A DNA stretch of 64,000 bases, taken from Acidobacteriota bacterium (lineage in GTDB: Bacteria > Acidobacteriota > Terriglobia > Terriglobales > Acidobacteriaceae). Positions 44,565 to 56,353 of the stretch are shown in pieces. The stretch spans positions 1-64,000 of the forward strand of contig JAJZME010000047.1 in assembly GCA_021803035.1 (NCBI GenBank), given 5' to 3'. The notes under the pieces are model-generated. The model had not been told where the DNA came from. It did no database searches and worked only from the letters and a program-made list of their open reading frames with translations. Both the position numbers and the translations under genes were made by a program. The first letter of the stretch is position 1, and each line of letters begins with the position of its first letter.

Positions 44565-44580
44565 TGTGATACATATCACA
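44565..44580 (-). promoter_or_regulatory. CRP-type binding site 2
   Basis: TGTGATACATATCACA is a second perfect TGTGA-N6-TCACA site, 52 bases centre to centre from site 1, about five helical turns. Such spacing lets two dimers act on one promoter face. Confidence 0.6.
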
Positions 44581-44951
44581 TCCATGCCCGCTGCTGAACG
44601 GTGTGATCAACAAAATTTGCACCGTCGTTTACAGCGCCCAAGCACCTGGAATACTTGGCCTCACCGTCGCACAACAAGCGGAAACGCGACCGGAAAGCGC
44701 CCCCCGAGGATATAACTGGCTGCACTTCAATGTCTTACAACATCGCTTGCGCGGTACAACGCATTGCCGGGAACAACCAGACGGATCGCAGGGACACTGG
44801 AGAATACCCTCCGCCTTGACCATTCGGGGGAGTGAAAAAAGATGCACCGAAAGATGCTGGACAAGGTAAACCCGGATCTGACTGGCAAGGCTATAGCACC
44901 TCCAGCGACTCCCGCTCGCACGCGAAATGGGGAAACCGGGCGGAAAGCGCA

Positions 44952-44990
44952 AGAAAAGAATCACCCACACGGTGACTCTCGTTCTTTTCT
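44952..44990 (-). terminator. Terminator-like hairpin downstream of tRNA remnant
   Basis: TCACC (44961-44965) pairs with GGTGA (44971-44975). The outer arms AGAAAAGAA (44952-44960) and TTCTTTTCT (44982-44990) are complementary. On the minus strand the hairpin is followed by TTCTTTTCTT, a U-rich tract, as expected at the end of a stable RNA transcript. Confidence 0.6.
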
Positions 44991-45018
44991 GTCTCTAACC
45001 CGCCTTAACAACCGGCAA

Positions 45019-45035
45019 CAACACGCACCGTGTTG
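45019..45035 (-). terminator. Short hairpin just 3' of the tRNA remnant
   Basis: CAACAC (45019-45024) pairs with GTGTTG (45030-45035) around a 5-base loop. It lies 7 bases beyond the CCA end of the tRNA-like sequence. It may be a processing or termination hairpin. Confidence 0.35.
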
Positions 45036-45042
45036 AGCCGAT

Positions 45043-45118
45043 TGGTTGCGGGGGCGGATTTCAACCGCCAGTCCTGGGGTTATGAGAGCTGAAAGAATGC
45101 AATTTCAAATAGTTCGCA
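45043..45118 (-). pseudogene. tRNA-Met(CAT)-like remnant
   Basis: On the minus strand the last 46 bases match a tRNA-fMet 3' half. CTCATAACCC has the CAT anticodon at 45082-45084. A T-arm GGCGG-TTGAAAT-CCGCC and a CCCCGCA acceptor end with encoded ACCA follow. The 5' half does not fold: the first seven bases TGCGAAC match only TGCG of the needed TGCGGGG, and the D-arm lacks GG. The total length of 76 and the anticodon position (35-37) fit a tRNA. It is either a decayed tRNA or an attachment-site-like copy of a tRNA 3' end left by an integrated element. Confidence 0.55.
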
Positions 45119-45472
45119 GATGTCGTTGATCGCCCCACATACGCCGCCGCAGCGGCGCACGGGTCAATCGGCCGCAACAACCATGAGAATGGGGACCCCG
45201 GATGCACGTCTGCTGTCGCACCACTGTCAGATTATAGAACATGCCGAATACTTGTTCGACTCTCTATACGGCTGAATTCAAGATGCGATTGCCCACCGCC
45301 GCGCATTCTGCTTATACCGGCTCAACGAACCTGCGTCCAGCCGGATTCAGCGCCCCACCGGCTGCGCCAAGCAGGCGAAACCCGCTTCCGCTGGAAGGTA
45401 CTGCGTAGTTTGGCAACAAAGCTATCACCGCGCGGTGACCGGCGCGGGTTCACCCTGCCAATTGGAGCGTTT

Positions 45473-45507
45473 CATCCCCAGCGCACAAAGAACGTGCGTT
45501 GGGGATG
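45473..45507. terminator. Long hairpin downstream of the MmgE/PrpD gene
   Basis: CATCCCCAGCGCAC (45473-45486) pairs with GTGCGTTGGGGATG (45494-45507) over 14 positions with one G-T wobble and a 7-base loop. It lies 36 bases after the stop of the PrpD-type gene. There is no U-tract, so termination activity is uncertain. Confidence 0.45.
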
Positions 45508-45542
45508 ATCGCGATTCGGAATTTCCAATTGCTCAGGCGCAG

Positions 45543-47045
45543 CTATGCTTTTTCCATGCTCAAGAGCGAAGTCAATTGCCGAATGTCGGACATTGATTCC
45601 AGTGTGTGCACCGCATCAATGATTTTTTCGCTCTTATCCTTGGGCCAATGCGCATATTCGGCGCAGCCGCGAAACTTGTCCGCTACCTGTTCGTAACTCA
45701 TGGGGTGTTGCGGACTACCGAGGGCGTACTCCGCTTGGCCGGAAATGGTGCGGCCATCCTTCAGGTGGATATGAATGATCGTATTCATCGTATTCAGGCC
45801 CGCGGACGCCGCGGCGGAACTGCCGTGATAATGAATGCGGTGGATCATCGCCTGCACGTCAGGCCGGTTGACGACCGCGTCCGTGAACTGATTCAAGCCT
45901 GCCTTGCGTTCAAGCAGGAGAATTGCCAAGCAAAATTCCATGCTGAACTTTGCCTGGAGACCGGTGTGCGGATCGTGGTGAATCAGTGATTGCAGAGCAA
46001 TCTTGTTGGTTGCGACATCCACGCTCTCCACTTCTTGCGCCGTGATGTTGTATTTGTGAATCAGTCGCAACATCTCATCCATGCCGGGATGCGTCAGCGA
46101 CCCGCATGGAAAAGGCTTAATGGAAACGCCCGGGCTGGCAAAGACCCAAGGATTGCCGAGTTGCTTGGTCAGAAAGTCGGGCTCAAATTCGAAGGGACCA
46201 CCATAGGCGTTGAAGAACCCTCCGGTGTCTTCCAGCACCGTGTGCGAAGCGGTCCAGCCCAAAGCGGCCAAACCCACTGCCACCAGTCCGCCTTCGGCCG
46301 CATGCCCCGCCTGGAACGGCTTGGTCATCGTGCCGAAGTTCGCTCGCAGGCCGCCGCCCGCCGTAGCCGCCACACCGAAGGCATTCAGGCTTTGGACCTC
46401 GTTGAGTTTCTGCAGCTTGATGCCAGCCGCCGCCGAGCCGAACGGGCCACAGATACCCGTGATATGGAAATGGTAGCTGCGAGGCGAAATCGCCAGCGCG
46501 ATCTTGCACTCCACTTCGACGCCAACGTGATAGGCCAGCATCAATTCCTTGCCGGAAACGCCCGCGAGCTCACCTGCCGCAAGGGCCGGGGGCAAGGCCG
46601 TTACCGTCGGATGCATCAGGACCCCATACACGCGGCCCGGGCCGACAACCAGTTGTGTGTCGTCGAAGTCGAAAGCATGGATTGAAACTCCATTCAGGAA
46701 AGCGGCGAACCGCGGCGGAGCTTTCATGGCTGTTCCCGACACGGTAGAGCTGCCGCCGCACAGATTCGAATTACGAATAAATTCGCGGGAGATGTGCCCC
46801 GATGCGGCCACGGAGCCGGCTAAGGACAATCCAATGCCGTCGAGAATCGACTTCTTGCCTAGTTCGATGACATCGGCCGGAATGTCCTCGTAGTTGGTCT
46901 TGAGGATGAAGTCAACAACTTCGCGGGTTAAACCCTTCACTATGGGAAACGTTGGTTGCGAAGCCGTGCTGCTTTGAGCCGCCGCGGGGAGACCCGGAGC
47001 CAGACTCGAAGCCAAAGCGAGTTCAAGGAATTCACGTCGTAGCAT
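45543..47045 (-). CDS. MmgE/PrpD-family protein, exported
   Basis: This 500-residue protein belongs to the MmgE/PrpD family, which includes 2-methylcitrate dehydratase and related dehydratases or epimerases. Family segments include the ILDGIGLSLAGS helix, AFLNGVSIHAFDFDDT and the VGVEVECKIALA helix. The start at 47045 is preferred over 47069 because GAGGG lies upstream and it gives a twin-arginine leader (MLRREFLELALASSLAPGLPAAA). Export by Tat is unusual for PrpD, a cytosolic propionate-pathway enzyme, so another substrate is likely. No prpB or prpC gene is present, which argues against the methylcitrate cycle. It stands alone. Confidence 0.85.
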   Translation of the reverse strand: MLRREFLELALASSLAPGLPAAAQSSTASQPTFPIVKGLTREVVDFILKTNYEDIPADVIELGKKSILDGIGLSLAGSVAASGHISREFIRNSNLCGGSSTVSGTAMKAPPRFAAFLNGVSIHAFDFDDTQLVVGPGRVYGVLMHPTVTALPPALAAGELAGVSGKELMLAYHVGVEVECKIALAISPRSYHFHITGICGPFGSAAAGIKLQKLNEVQSLNAFGVAATAGGGLRANFGTMTKPFQAGHAAEGGLVAVGLAALGWTASHTVLEDTGGFFNAYGGPFEFEPDFLTKQLGNPWVFASPGVSIKPFPCGSLTHPGMDEMLRLIHKYNITAQEVESVDVATNKIALQSLIHHDPHTGLQAKFSMEFCLAILLLERKAGLNQFTDAVVNRPDVQAMIHRIHYHGSSAAASAGLNTMNTIIHIHLKDGRTISGQAEYALGSPQHPMSYEQVADKFRGCAEYAHWPKDKSEKIIDAVHTLESMSDIRQLTSLLSMEKA

Positions 47046-47960
47046 TGTAGATATTTCCCTCAGCTTCATTAGTGAAATGACAGTTCGCGGAACACTTACG
47101 GATTGTCCTCGGATGAGACGTTGGGCCTGTTAGATCCTCGCCGTGATCTTCGCGCCCGGAACCAGGCTCTCTTGCCGTTCAAAAGCCATCCAAATTGCTG
47201 AGCGAGGCATCCCAAAATGTCTCTATCTAAGGAGAGAATGCCCAAAAATAACAGCTTTAGGGTCAAGCACAACAGATCCCTCAAAGTAGTTATTTAAGCT
47301 ATTACATTAAATTCTGTTCAAATTGCAGACTTACAGAAGCCCATTTGGACAAGAGAGAGCCTACCCCCTTTAAACTAAGTTAGTCAACCCCGCGTCAAAC
47401 CGATAACTTATGCATCACGGTGGTGATGGCAGTGTCAACGACACTTATAGGAACGCAAGGTCGGGTGCGCGCCAGCGGAATGACGTCTAAAAACATCAGA
47501 TGGATTCTTGATAATCCTGAAGCTGATGCACCAGCTCCCTGTCACAATTACCAGTAAAAGGAATCTATTCCCGGCGCGCTCCTGAACTTAGGCAAGTAGA
47601 TCGGCCAGTGTTTCTGGGCCTATTGCTCAGGAGGACAAAGAAGTTTGCCTTCCGTGCCCTCCGATAAGCCCCGGCAGTCCATACCCCGCTTTTCGGGGCC
47701 AAAGATGAAGAGAAAATGAACGCGACAATTCCGATGGTTGGGGAAGCGGTGGCCGCACAGAGATGAGCGTGGCTACGCAGCGCGTACTCTACCGCCGCAG
47801 GAGGGGCCGCTATCGGCACGCCAGGCCGGCACGCTCTTTGAAATACTGCCGCCCCGGGAGCTGGAGGCTTCTCCACTTGCTAAAGTGCCCTGCCTTCGCC
47901 GGCGTTCACGCATCGGCGAAGGCGGAGCATCAATATAAGTCACAATTGAACCTTCGATAG
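47046..47960. other. Intergenic region, no gene supported
   Basis: This is about 900 bases of lower-GC sequence. Short open frames such as 47096-47284 (minus) lack ribosome binding sites. Small hairpins occur at 47431-47445 and 47684-47698. I could not identify any gene or mobile element. Confidence 0.5.
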
Positions 47961-50102
47961 CTACTCTTCTTCTTCCTCGACGGGCCGTTTCGCGTTAGCC
48001 AGAATCTTTTCGGCTACAGGTTGCGGTACCACGTCGTAGTGGTCCATCTCCATGTGGTAGCTGGCCTTGCCCTGCGTCATGGAGGTGAGTTGCGTGCCGT
48101 AAGTGAGCATCTCAGCCATGGGCACCTCGGCGTTGATGATCGTCGTGCGGCCCCTGGTCTCCATGCCCTGCACGCGGCCTCGGCGGCTGTTCAGATCGCC
48201 CATCAGCGTACCGGCAAAGTCGTCGGGCGACTCGATCTCCACCTTCATGATGGGCTCAAGAAGCACAGGCTTGGCCTGCTCCATGCACTTGCGGAAGGCA
48301 ATGCGGCCGGCCATCTTGAAGGAGAGTTCATTGGAGTCCACTTCGTGGTAGCTGCCGTCGTAGAGAACCACCCTGAAGTCCACCACCGGGTAGCCGGCCA
48401 GATAGCCGCGCGCGGCCGACTCCTGAATGCCCTTTTCTACCGCAGGGATAAAGCCTTTGGGAATAGCCCCGCCAAAGATATCGTTGACAAACTCAAAGCC
48501 CGTCCCGCGCGGCAGAGGCTCCATGCGGATCTTGCAATCGCCGAACTGCCCGTGACCACCCGTCTGCTTCTTGTGCCGGCCCTGCGCTTCGGCCTTGCCG
48601 CGAATGGTTTCGCGATAGGGCACCTTGGGCGCCTTGAGCGTAACTTCAGCGTGGTAGCGTTTCTTAAGCCGGCTCACGATGGCTTCAATGTGCGGTTGGC
48701 CGGCGCCGGCAATGAGAAACTCATTCGTCTGCGGGTCGCGGAAGAAGCGAATGAGCAGATCCTCTTCCATCAGCTTGTGAATGGCCGGGGCAAGCTTATC
48801 CTCGTCGGCGCGCGTTTTCGGCTCGATGGCATATGTCATCGCAGGCTCGGGCACCGGAGTCAGATCCACCTGGATGTCGGCGCCCTTCTGTCCCAGCGTG
48901 TCGCCGGTCAGTGTCTCGCGCAGCTTGGCCACCGCGCCCAGGTCGCCGGCGTGCAATTCTGCAACCTCGGTCGACTTGCGCCCCTGCATCACACTCAGGT
49001 GCGAGAATTTTTCCTGGCCGCGGCGGGTGTAGTTCTCGAGGGTCGCATCATTGTTGATCACCCCGCTGACCACCTTAAAGAAACTGATGCGGCCGGCAAA
49101 GGGATCGCTCATGGTCTTGAAGACCACAACTGCAGCCGGCTCGTTGTCGTCCACCTTGCGGAAACTTGCGGCGGAGCCGGCAGTCTCTCCTTCTCCCGCA
49201 ACCGCCATCTCGGCTGCGGGAAGCCGAACCGGAATGGCCCCGCGCTCGACAGGCGCGGGCGCATAAACCTTGAGGAAATCAAGCAGATGGTCGGTAGCGA
49301 CATTCATCCCGCCGCTGGTAAACAGCACAGGGAAGATGCGATCTTCGCGAATCGCCTCGTGCAGCGCGGCGACAAGATGCTCTTCGGGAATGGTGCCCTT
49401 CTCGAAAAACTCTTCCATCAGCTCGTCTTTGCCTTCCGCGACCAGTTCCACCAGAGCTTCATGCGCGGCCTTGGCCTGCGCAGCCAGGGCGGCAGGCATC
49501 TCGCCGGTTTTGCCGCGGCCGTCACCGCCGGGCGTGTAGAAATAGGAAGTCATGGTAACCAGGTCCACCACGCCGTGGAAGCCGTCGGCGTCAGCGATGG
49601 GCAACTGGACGGGAACACAGTTGCGGCCCCAGCGGTCGTGTAGATCTTCAATGAGCGCGCTCAGACCGCCCCCGCCGCCGGCCTTGGGGTGGTCCATCTG
49701 GTTAACGACCACAACGCGAGGAACCTGCGCCTCTTCGGCGAAGCGCCATACGCGCTCGGTCACCGCCTCTACGCCGTTCTGCGCGTTCACCAGGATGATG
49801 GCCGACTCGACGGGCAGCAGCGCGGCGCGGGCTTCGTGCGTGAACATGTGAAAACCGGGCGTATCGACAAAGTTGATCTTTACGCCCTGCCACTCAGCGA
49901 AAGCCAGGGCGTTCTGCATGGTCAAGCCGCGGGCAACCTCCTCCTCATCGTATGCGGTAACGGCCGAGCCATCGGCGACGCGGCCCTGGGTTGGCGTCAT
50001 TTTTGCGGCATGCAGCAGCGCGGCAATCAAAGTGGTCTTGCCGCTTTGCGCATGCCCCACTACAGCTACGTTGCGGATCTCACTTCCCTGGTACGTTTTC
50101 AT
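47961..50102 (-). CDS. Elongation factor G paralogue (EF-G2-like GTPase)
   Basis: This 713-residue translational GTPase has EF-G domain order. The P-loop is GHAQSGKTT (about 15-23), then VDTPG and G4 motif NQMD, which differs from the common NKMD. Domains II-V follow, including GRHKKQTGGHGQFGDC and the C-terminal RRGRVQGMETRG. The start at 50102 has GAGGAGAAGC upstream; the frame runs further to 50294 but without good signals. The short divergence in motifs and the solitary location suggest a second EF-G rather than the str-operon copy. Such paralogues can act in recycling or have altered GTPase activity. It ends in a run of glutamates. Confidence 0.9.
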   Translation of the reverse strand: MKTYQGSEIRNVAVVGHAQSGKTTLIAALLHAAKMTPTQGRVADGSAVTAYDEEEVARGLTMQNALAFAEWQGVKINFVDTPGFHMFTHEARAALLPVESAIILVNAQNGVEAVTERVWRFAEEAQVPRVVVVNQMDHPKAGGGGGLSALIEDLHDRWGRNCVPVQLPIADADGFHGVVDLVTMTSYFYTPGGDGRGKTGEMPAALAAQAKAAHEALVELVAEGKDELMEEFFEKGTIPEEHLVAALHEAIREDRIFPVLFTSGGMNVATDHLLDFLKVYAPAPVERGAIPVRLPAAEMAVAGEGETAGSAASFRKVDDNEPAAVVVFKTMSDPFAGRISFFKVVSGVINNDATLENYTRRGQEKFSHLSVMQGRKSTEVAELHAGDLGAVAKLRETLTGDTLGQKGADIQVDLTPVPEPAMTYAIEPKTRADEDKLAPAIHKLMEEDLLIRFFRDPQTNEFLIAGAGQPHIEAIVSRLKKRYHAEVTLKAPKVPYRETIRGKAEAQGRHKKQTGGHGQFGDCKIRMEPLPRGTGFEFVNDIFGGAIPKGFIPAVEKGIQESAARGYLAGYPVVDFRVVLYDGSYHEVDSNELSFKMAGRIAFRKCMEQAKPVLLEPIMKVEIESPDDFAGTLMGDLNSRRGRVQGMETRGRTTIINAEVPMAEMLTYGTQLTSMTQGKASYHMEMDHYDVVPQPVAEKILANAKRPVEEEEE

Positions 50103-51352
50103 CAGGCTTCTCCTCGGTGGGTACAAAACTGTGCAGGGCCGCTTGCGGCCGTGTGTTTTGGATTGCGGGGCGATACGTGAGCCAATGCGGCGGGTGCGGG
50201 AACGAAAGTCGCGCCATGGCCTCGCAGGTAGAAAGAAATAGGTGGGCACAGGGAACCCATACGGGCGTCCATCAGGGCGTCGAAGTGGCCGCATTCACAG
50301 GCCACGAGACCCGGTCTGCCGTCTTCCTCGTCCATGTCGAGGGGTGCCGACCGGCGCCGGCGAACAGGGATTAAGAGCCTGCCCGGCAGGCGTCAATCGC
50401 TCAAGAAGCGGATGCTATCACAGCGGGAGTGCGAACGTCTTGTGACTCGCCGCACAAAGACATGGCCTGAGACCTAAAGGTCGGAAACGGCGGTCCGTTG
50501 CGCATCGCAAAGGGCGGGACCGGGCGGCGAACATCAATATTTAATGCTCTGCCGCCCGGCGTCTGGGGTGGGCTGTCCTAGCGGGTTTACTTTAAAGAGA
50601 ACTGTGCAATGCGCGGGTCGTTCTGCGATCTGGAAATGGTTCCATAGCATTGGACACGAAGAGCTGCCGAGGCGCAGACATCGAACGCCGTGGCGGACGT
50701 CACCGGCGCCTTGACAAGAGACCTGCGCATAAACAGCAAATTCCTCGATTTCATGGCGAGTCAGTTTGCTCCTTCCTCTCCCAGGTTCGAAGAAATTCCG
50801 CGTACTTACTTTCCAGTGCGGCGGCCCGCGGACTCCCGAGTCGCTTTCCCTCCGCGTGCCAACCGATACATCACGCGCGGAGACTGTCCCTACCTGCCCA
50901 GCCGGGCGTCACACACTTCCAACTTTGCTGCGTAGCTCTGCAATCCATAGAGCACGCTGGGGGCCACTCTCGCTGCAATGCTCCAGCGCAGTGGTTGACA
51001 GATCGGCATCCCTGCAGGAAATGCACGCCCGGCATTCGAACGGCGGCGTCAGAAGCGGAGCATTCCCGCCTCTTACATTGATTCGCCACCTATCAATTCT
51101 GGCGAATATCGAAAGATCAGAGAGAATTATGGGCCTGGGCGCAAGGATCTGTCGGCAAAGAATTCGTCGAAATCTCTTGACGGATGTCCAATACTTTCGA
51201 CGGAAATTACTTTTGCTGTGTACGATCGGAGCGAAAGATACTGCGAGACCTCAGGTCCCCGCCGAAGCGCGAAATTGTTTGCTGCTTGGGCGCATCGAGG
51301 CGTTCTGCACGTGGTGAGCGCAAAGGCGTTTCATTCTTCGTTGCAGGAGAAA
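50103..51352. other. Intergenic region with structured hairpins
   Basis: This 1250-base region separates purF from the EF-G paralogue, both on the minus strand. No convincing gene was found. It holds the overlapping hairpins at 50491-50559 and further GC-rich stems. A 77-residue frame ending on the EF-G start was considered and rejected. Confidence 0.5.
50491..50559 (-). ncRNA. Possible structured leader with overlapping hairpins
   Basis: CGGTCC (50491-50496) pairs with GGACCG (50517-50522), enclosing TTGCG/CGCAA (50498-50510). CCGGGCGGC (50520-50528) pairs with GCCGCCCGG (50551-50559). The two stems share bases 50520-50522, so they are mutually exclusive. This could be an attenuator or riboswitch-like leader about 400 bases upstream of the EF-G paralogue. 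No known class was recognised. Confidence 0.3.
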
Positions 51353-52866
51353 TTACGAGATTGCCGCGGCGGGTAGAATCTCTTCCACATCGAGCCATTG
51401 GGTGGGATAGTTGCCCGTATAGCAGGCAGTGCAAAAGCTGTTGCCTTCGCCGCCATCGCAGCTCTTCAACATGCCTTCAAGAGATAAATAGGCAAGCGAA
51501 TCAGCCTCGATGAAGCGGCGAATTTCCTCGATGGACTGGTTGGCGGCGATCAGTTCGCGCTTGTTGGGCGTATCCACGCCGTAAAAGCACGGAGAAACCG
51601 TGGGCGGGCAGCTAATGCGGAGATGGACCTCGGTTGCACCCGCGCCGCGCACCATGCGCACAATCTTGCGGCTTGTTGTCCCGCGGATGATGGAATCGTC
51701 GATCAGCACCACGCGTTTACCGGCCAGCAGATTATGGACGGGGTTGAGCTTGAGGCGGACGCCAAAGTCGCGCACACGCTGCTCTGGCTCAATAAAAGTG
51801 CGGCCCACATAGTGGTTGCGGATCAGGCCGAAACGGAACGGCAGCCCCGCTTCTTCCGCGTATCCCAACGCGGCTGTCACGCCGGAGTCGGGCACGGGCA
51901 CAACTACATCGGCGGACACGCCCGATTCGCGAGCCAGTTGGCGGCCCATCTGGTCGCGGCTCTCCTGCACCCAGCGGCCAAAGATGCGCGAGTCGGGCCG
52001 CGCAAAGTACACATGCTCGAAGATGCAGCTTGCCTGGGGAATGCCGGAAGCGAACTGGCGGCTGGTCACGCCGTCGTCGCTGACCATGATCAGCTCGCCG
52101 GGATGCACGTCGCGAAGGAATTCGGCGCGGAGCAGGTCGAAGGCGCAGCTTTCGCTGGCAAAAACAATCGCGTCGGAACCGTCAGGATTCTTCATGCGGC
52201 CCATGGAAAGCGGCCGGAAGCCGCGCGGATCGCGGGCGGCGAAGATGCGGTCGCGCGTCATCATCACGATGGAAAACGCGCCTTCCACCTGCGCCAGTGA
52301 GCCGGCAATGGCATCAACCAGCGTGCCGGCCTGCGAGTGCGCGATGAGCTGAACGATGATCTCGGAGTCGGAGGTCGTCTGAAAATAAGCGCCTTCGCGT
52401 TCCAGGCGAGCGCGCAGATTGCCCAGGTTTACCAGGTTGCCGTTGTGGGCAATGGCGATAAGGCCTTTGGTCGAATCCACGCGGATGGGCTGGGCATTCA
52501 GCAGCGCCGAGTCGCCGGTGGTCGAGTAGCGCGTGTGGCCGATGGCCATACGGCCGGGCAGCTTGGCAATCACGTCGTCGGTGAAGATTTCAGAGACCAG
52601 CCCCATGCCCTTGATATTGGCCAGCCGCTGGCCGTCGGCCGTGGCGATGCCGGCCGACTCCTGCCCGCGATGCTGCAGAGCATAGAGCGCCAGATAGGCC
52701 TGCCGGGCAGCATCTGCATAGTTATGCACAGCTACTACGCCGCACTCTTCATGGAGCTTGTCATCGCCCTCATCTCTAACCGGGCGTCCCACCCCCGCCG
52801 CGCAGTTTGCAACAAGGCTTGCAGTTTGATCCAAAATTCCGCTCACGCCCTGATAGAGCCGCTGCG

Positions 52867-52870
<4 letters not shown>
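51353..52870 (-). CDS. purF: Amidophosphoribosyltransferase
   Basis: This 505-residue enzyme makes phosphoribosylamine from PRPP and glutamine, the first step of purine synthesis. The nucleophile is C43 in HEECGVVAV, so the first 42 residues are a propeptide that must be removed, as in Bacillus-type PurF. The PRPP motif [14 protein letters not shown] lies at 387-400. Cysteines FCTAC at 480-483 match the Fe-S ligands of the Bacillus type. The ATG at 52870 overlaps the purL stop (ATGA), so the pair is translationally coupled. The residues before 52870 do not look coding. Confidence 0.96.
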
Positions 52871-55353
<2,483 letters not shown>

Positions 55354-55579
55354 TGTCGCATGGTATTCACAAATCCGGGATGGGTCGGCGGGCCGGAAAA
55401 GGCCAAATCGCGCTGCTGGCTGGCCAGCGAGACCGAAGCGGCGTGGAGTACCGCCATTCAGGAAAAGGCCGGGATTTCCAGGATCGGTTTGCGGGCTGCC
55501 GATTGGACCGAGCACACTTTATTCTCGGGGCAAGGACGACTTGCAGTTCGCACCGTGAAGACGAACTACCGCGCACCGG

Positions 55580-55966
55580 CTACGCGGCTTGTTCGAGGAG
55601 GCTGGCCACAGCTTTGGGGTTGCGGGCGATGACGGTGAGGTAAGCGCGAGCGGGCGCTTCAGGGCGCTTGCGGCCCTGTTCCCAGTCGCGCAGAGTGCCA
55701 ATCGGGATGCGATACGCGGCAGCAAAGGCTTCCTGGGTCATGCCGATGCGCTCACGAAGTTTTTTGACATTGGGGATGCGGATGAGGCCGAGCTTTGCCA
55801 ACTCCTCATCTGTGCCGCGAGGAAGTGGTTGCGCATCGGGATCGGCGAGCGCGGCGGCGTGAACCTCCTCATCGGTAAGCGCTTCAACGGCGGTCCAATC
55901 GGTATTCGTCCCGATCGGCGGGTCGCCGGGATTATGCACAACTGAAACCATATTTTTCGATTTCAT
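55580..55966 (-). CDS. HTH (XRE-type) antitoxin of a BrnT pair
   Basis: This 128-residue protein has a helix-turn-helix near residues 70-110 (KKLRERIGMTQEAFAAAYRIPIGTLRDWEQGRK). It matches the xenobiotic-response fold common in antitoxins, here followed by a short helix-rich tail. It starts inside the end of the BrnT toxin gene (35-base overlap), with AGGCGGAACCCC before the ATG. Translation is therefore probably coupled. The usual BrnA antitoxin has a different DNA-binding fold, so the partner type differs from the textbook pair. Confidence 0.82.
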   Translation of the reverse strand: MKSKNMVSVVHNPGDPPIGTNTDWTAVEALTDEEVHAAALADPDAQPLPRGTDEELAKLGLIRIPNVKKLRERIGMTQEAFAAAYRIPIGTLRDWEQGRKRPEAPARAYLTVIARNPKAVASLLEQAA

Positions 55967-56210
55967 GGGGTTCCGCCTTCCTGACCGAGATGATCCGCGT
56001 TGTCTCTTCATCTGGCTCAACTGTCGCTACGTACAACAGATTCATTTGGCCCATGCCGAGAGTAGCAATTCTCTCCTCGCCATAGTCGAAGCGATCATCA
56101 ATCCAGCTCATGCGATCCGGATCTTCGAGGGCCGGTATTCCATCTGCGAGTGAGAGACCGTGCTTGCGCCGGTTGAAGGCATCTTTCGCCAGATCCCACA
56201 CGTAGCGCAT
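55932..56210 (-). CDS. brnT: BrnT-family toxin
   Basis: This 92-residue protein matches BrnT, a RelE-like ribosome-dependent or RNase toxin. The N-terminal WDLAKDAFNRRKHGLS, the central EERIATLGMG and the C-terminal TRIISVRKAEPHEIEKY are family signatures; histidine and arginine residues in these segments are candidate catalytic sites. It overlaps the downstream antitoxin by 35 bases. Toxin-first order is normal for BrnT systems. It sits between purL and dnaE. Confidence 0.88.
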   Translation of the reverse strand: MRYVWDLAKDAFNRRKHGLSLADGIPALEDPDRMSWIDDRFDYGEERIATLGMGQMNLLYVATVEPDEETTRIISVRKAEPHEIEKYGFSCA

Positions 56211-56353
56211 GACAATATGGTACGGCTAGGCCGTAGTCGGGTCAAGTGCCGCCCGCCCCCTTTTTTCTTTCTTATTGGACCTCTGGCACCCGCCCATTTC
56301 GACTTACGCCGATTTTGCTTCCGGATCATAGGTCATCGAAAAGAGGAGGGGGT

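Larger units (their letters stand above)
44581..45542. other. Non-coding stretch with tRNA remnant and hairpins
   Basis: I see no credible protein gene here. The stretch holds a terminator-like hairpin (44952-44990), a short hairpin (45019-45035), a tRNA-Met-like remnant (45043-45118) and a long hairpin (45473-45507). The remaining sequence between 45120 and 45470 shows nothing recognisable. Confidence 0.55.

Noticed and set aside
44603-44869. Plus-strand 88-codon frame downstream of the CRP-type sites
   Set aside because: No ribosome binding site and no recognisable sequence features. It would have to be the divergent target of the CRP-type sites, but nothing else supports it.
47096-47284. 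62-codon minus-strand frame with a hydrophobic N-terminus
   Set aside because: No ribosome binding site or homology cue. The hydrophobic stretch is short, and the region has no other coding signal.
50102-50335. A 77-residue minus-strand frame whose stop overlaps the EF-G paralogue start (TGATG)
   Set aside because: No ribosome binding site precedes its ATG and the translation has no recognisable domain. The overlap may be chance in GC-rich sequence.
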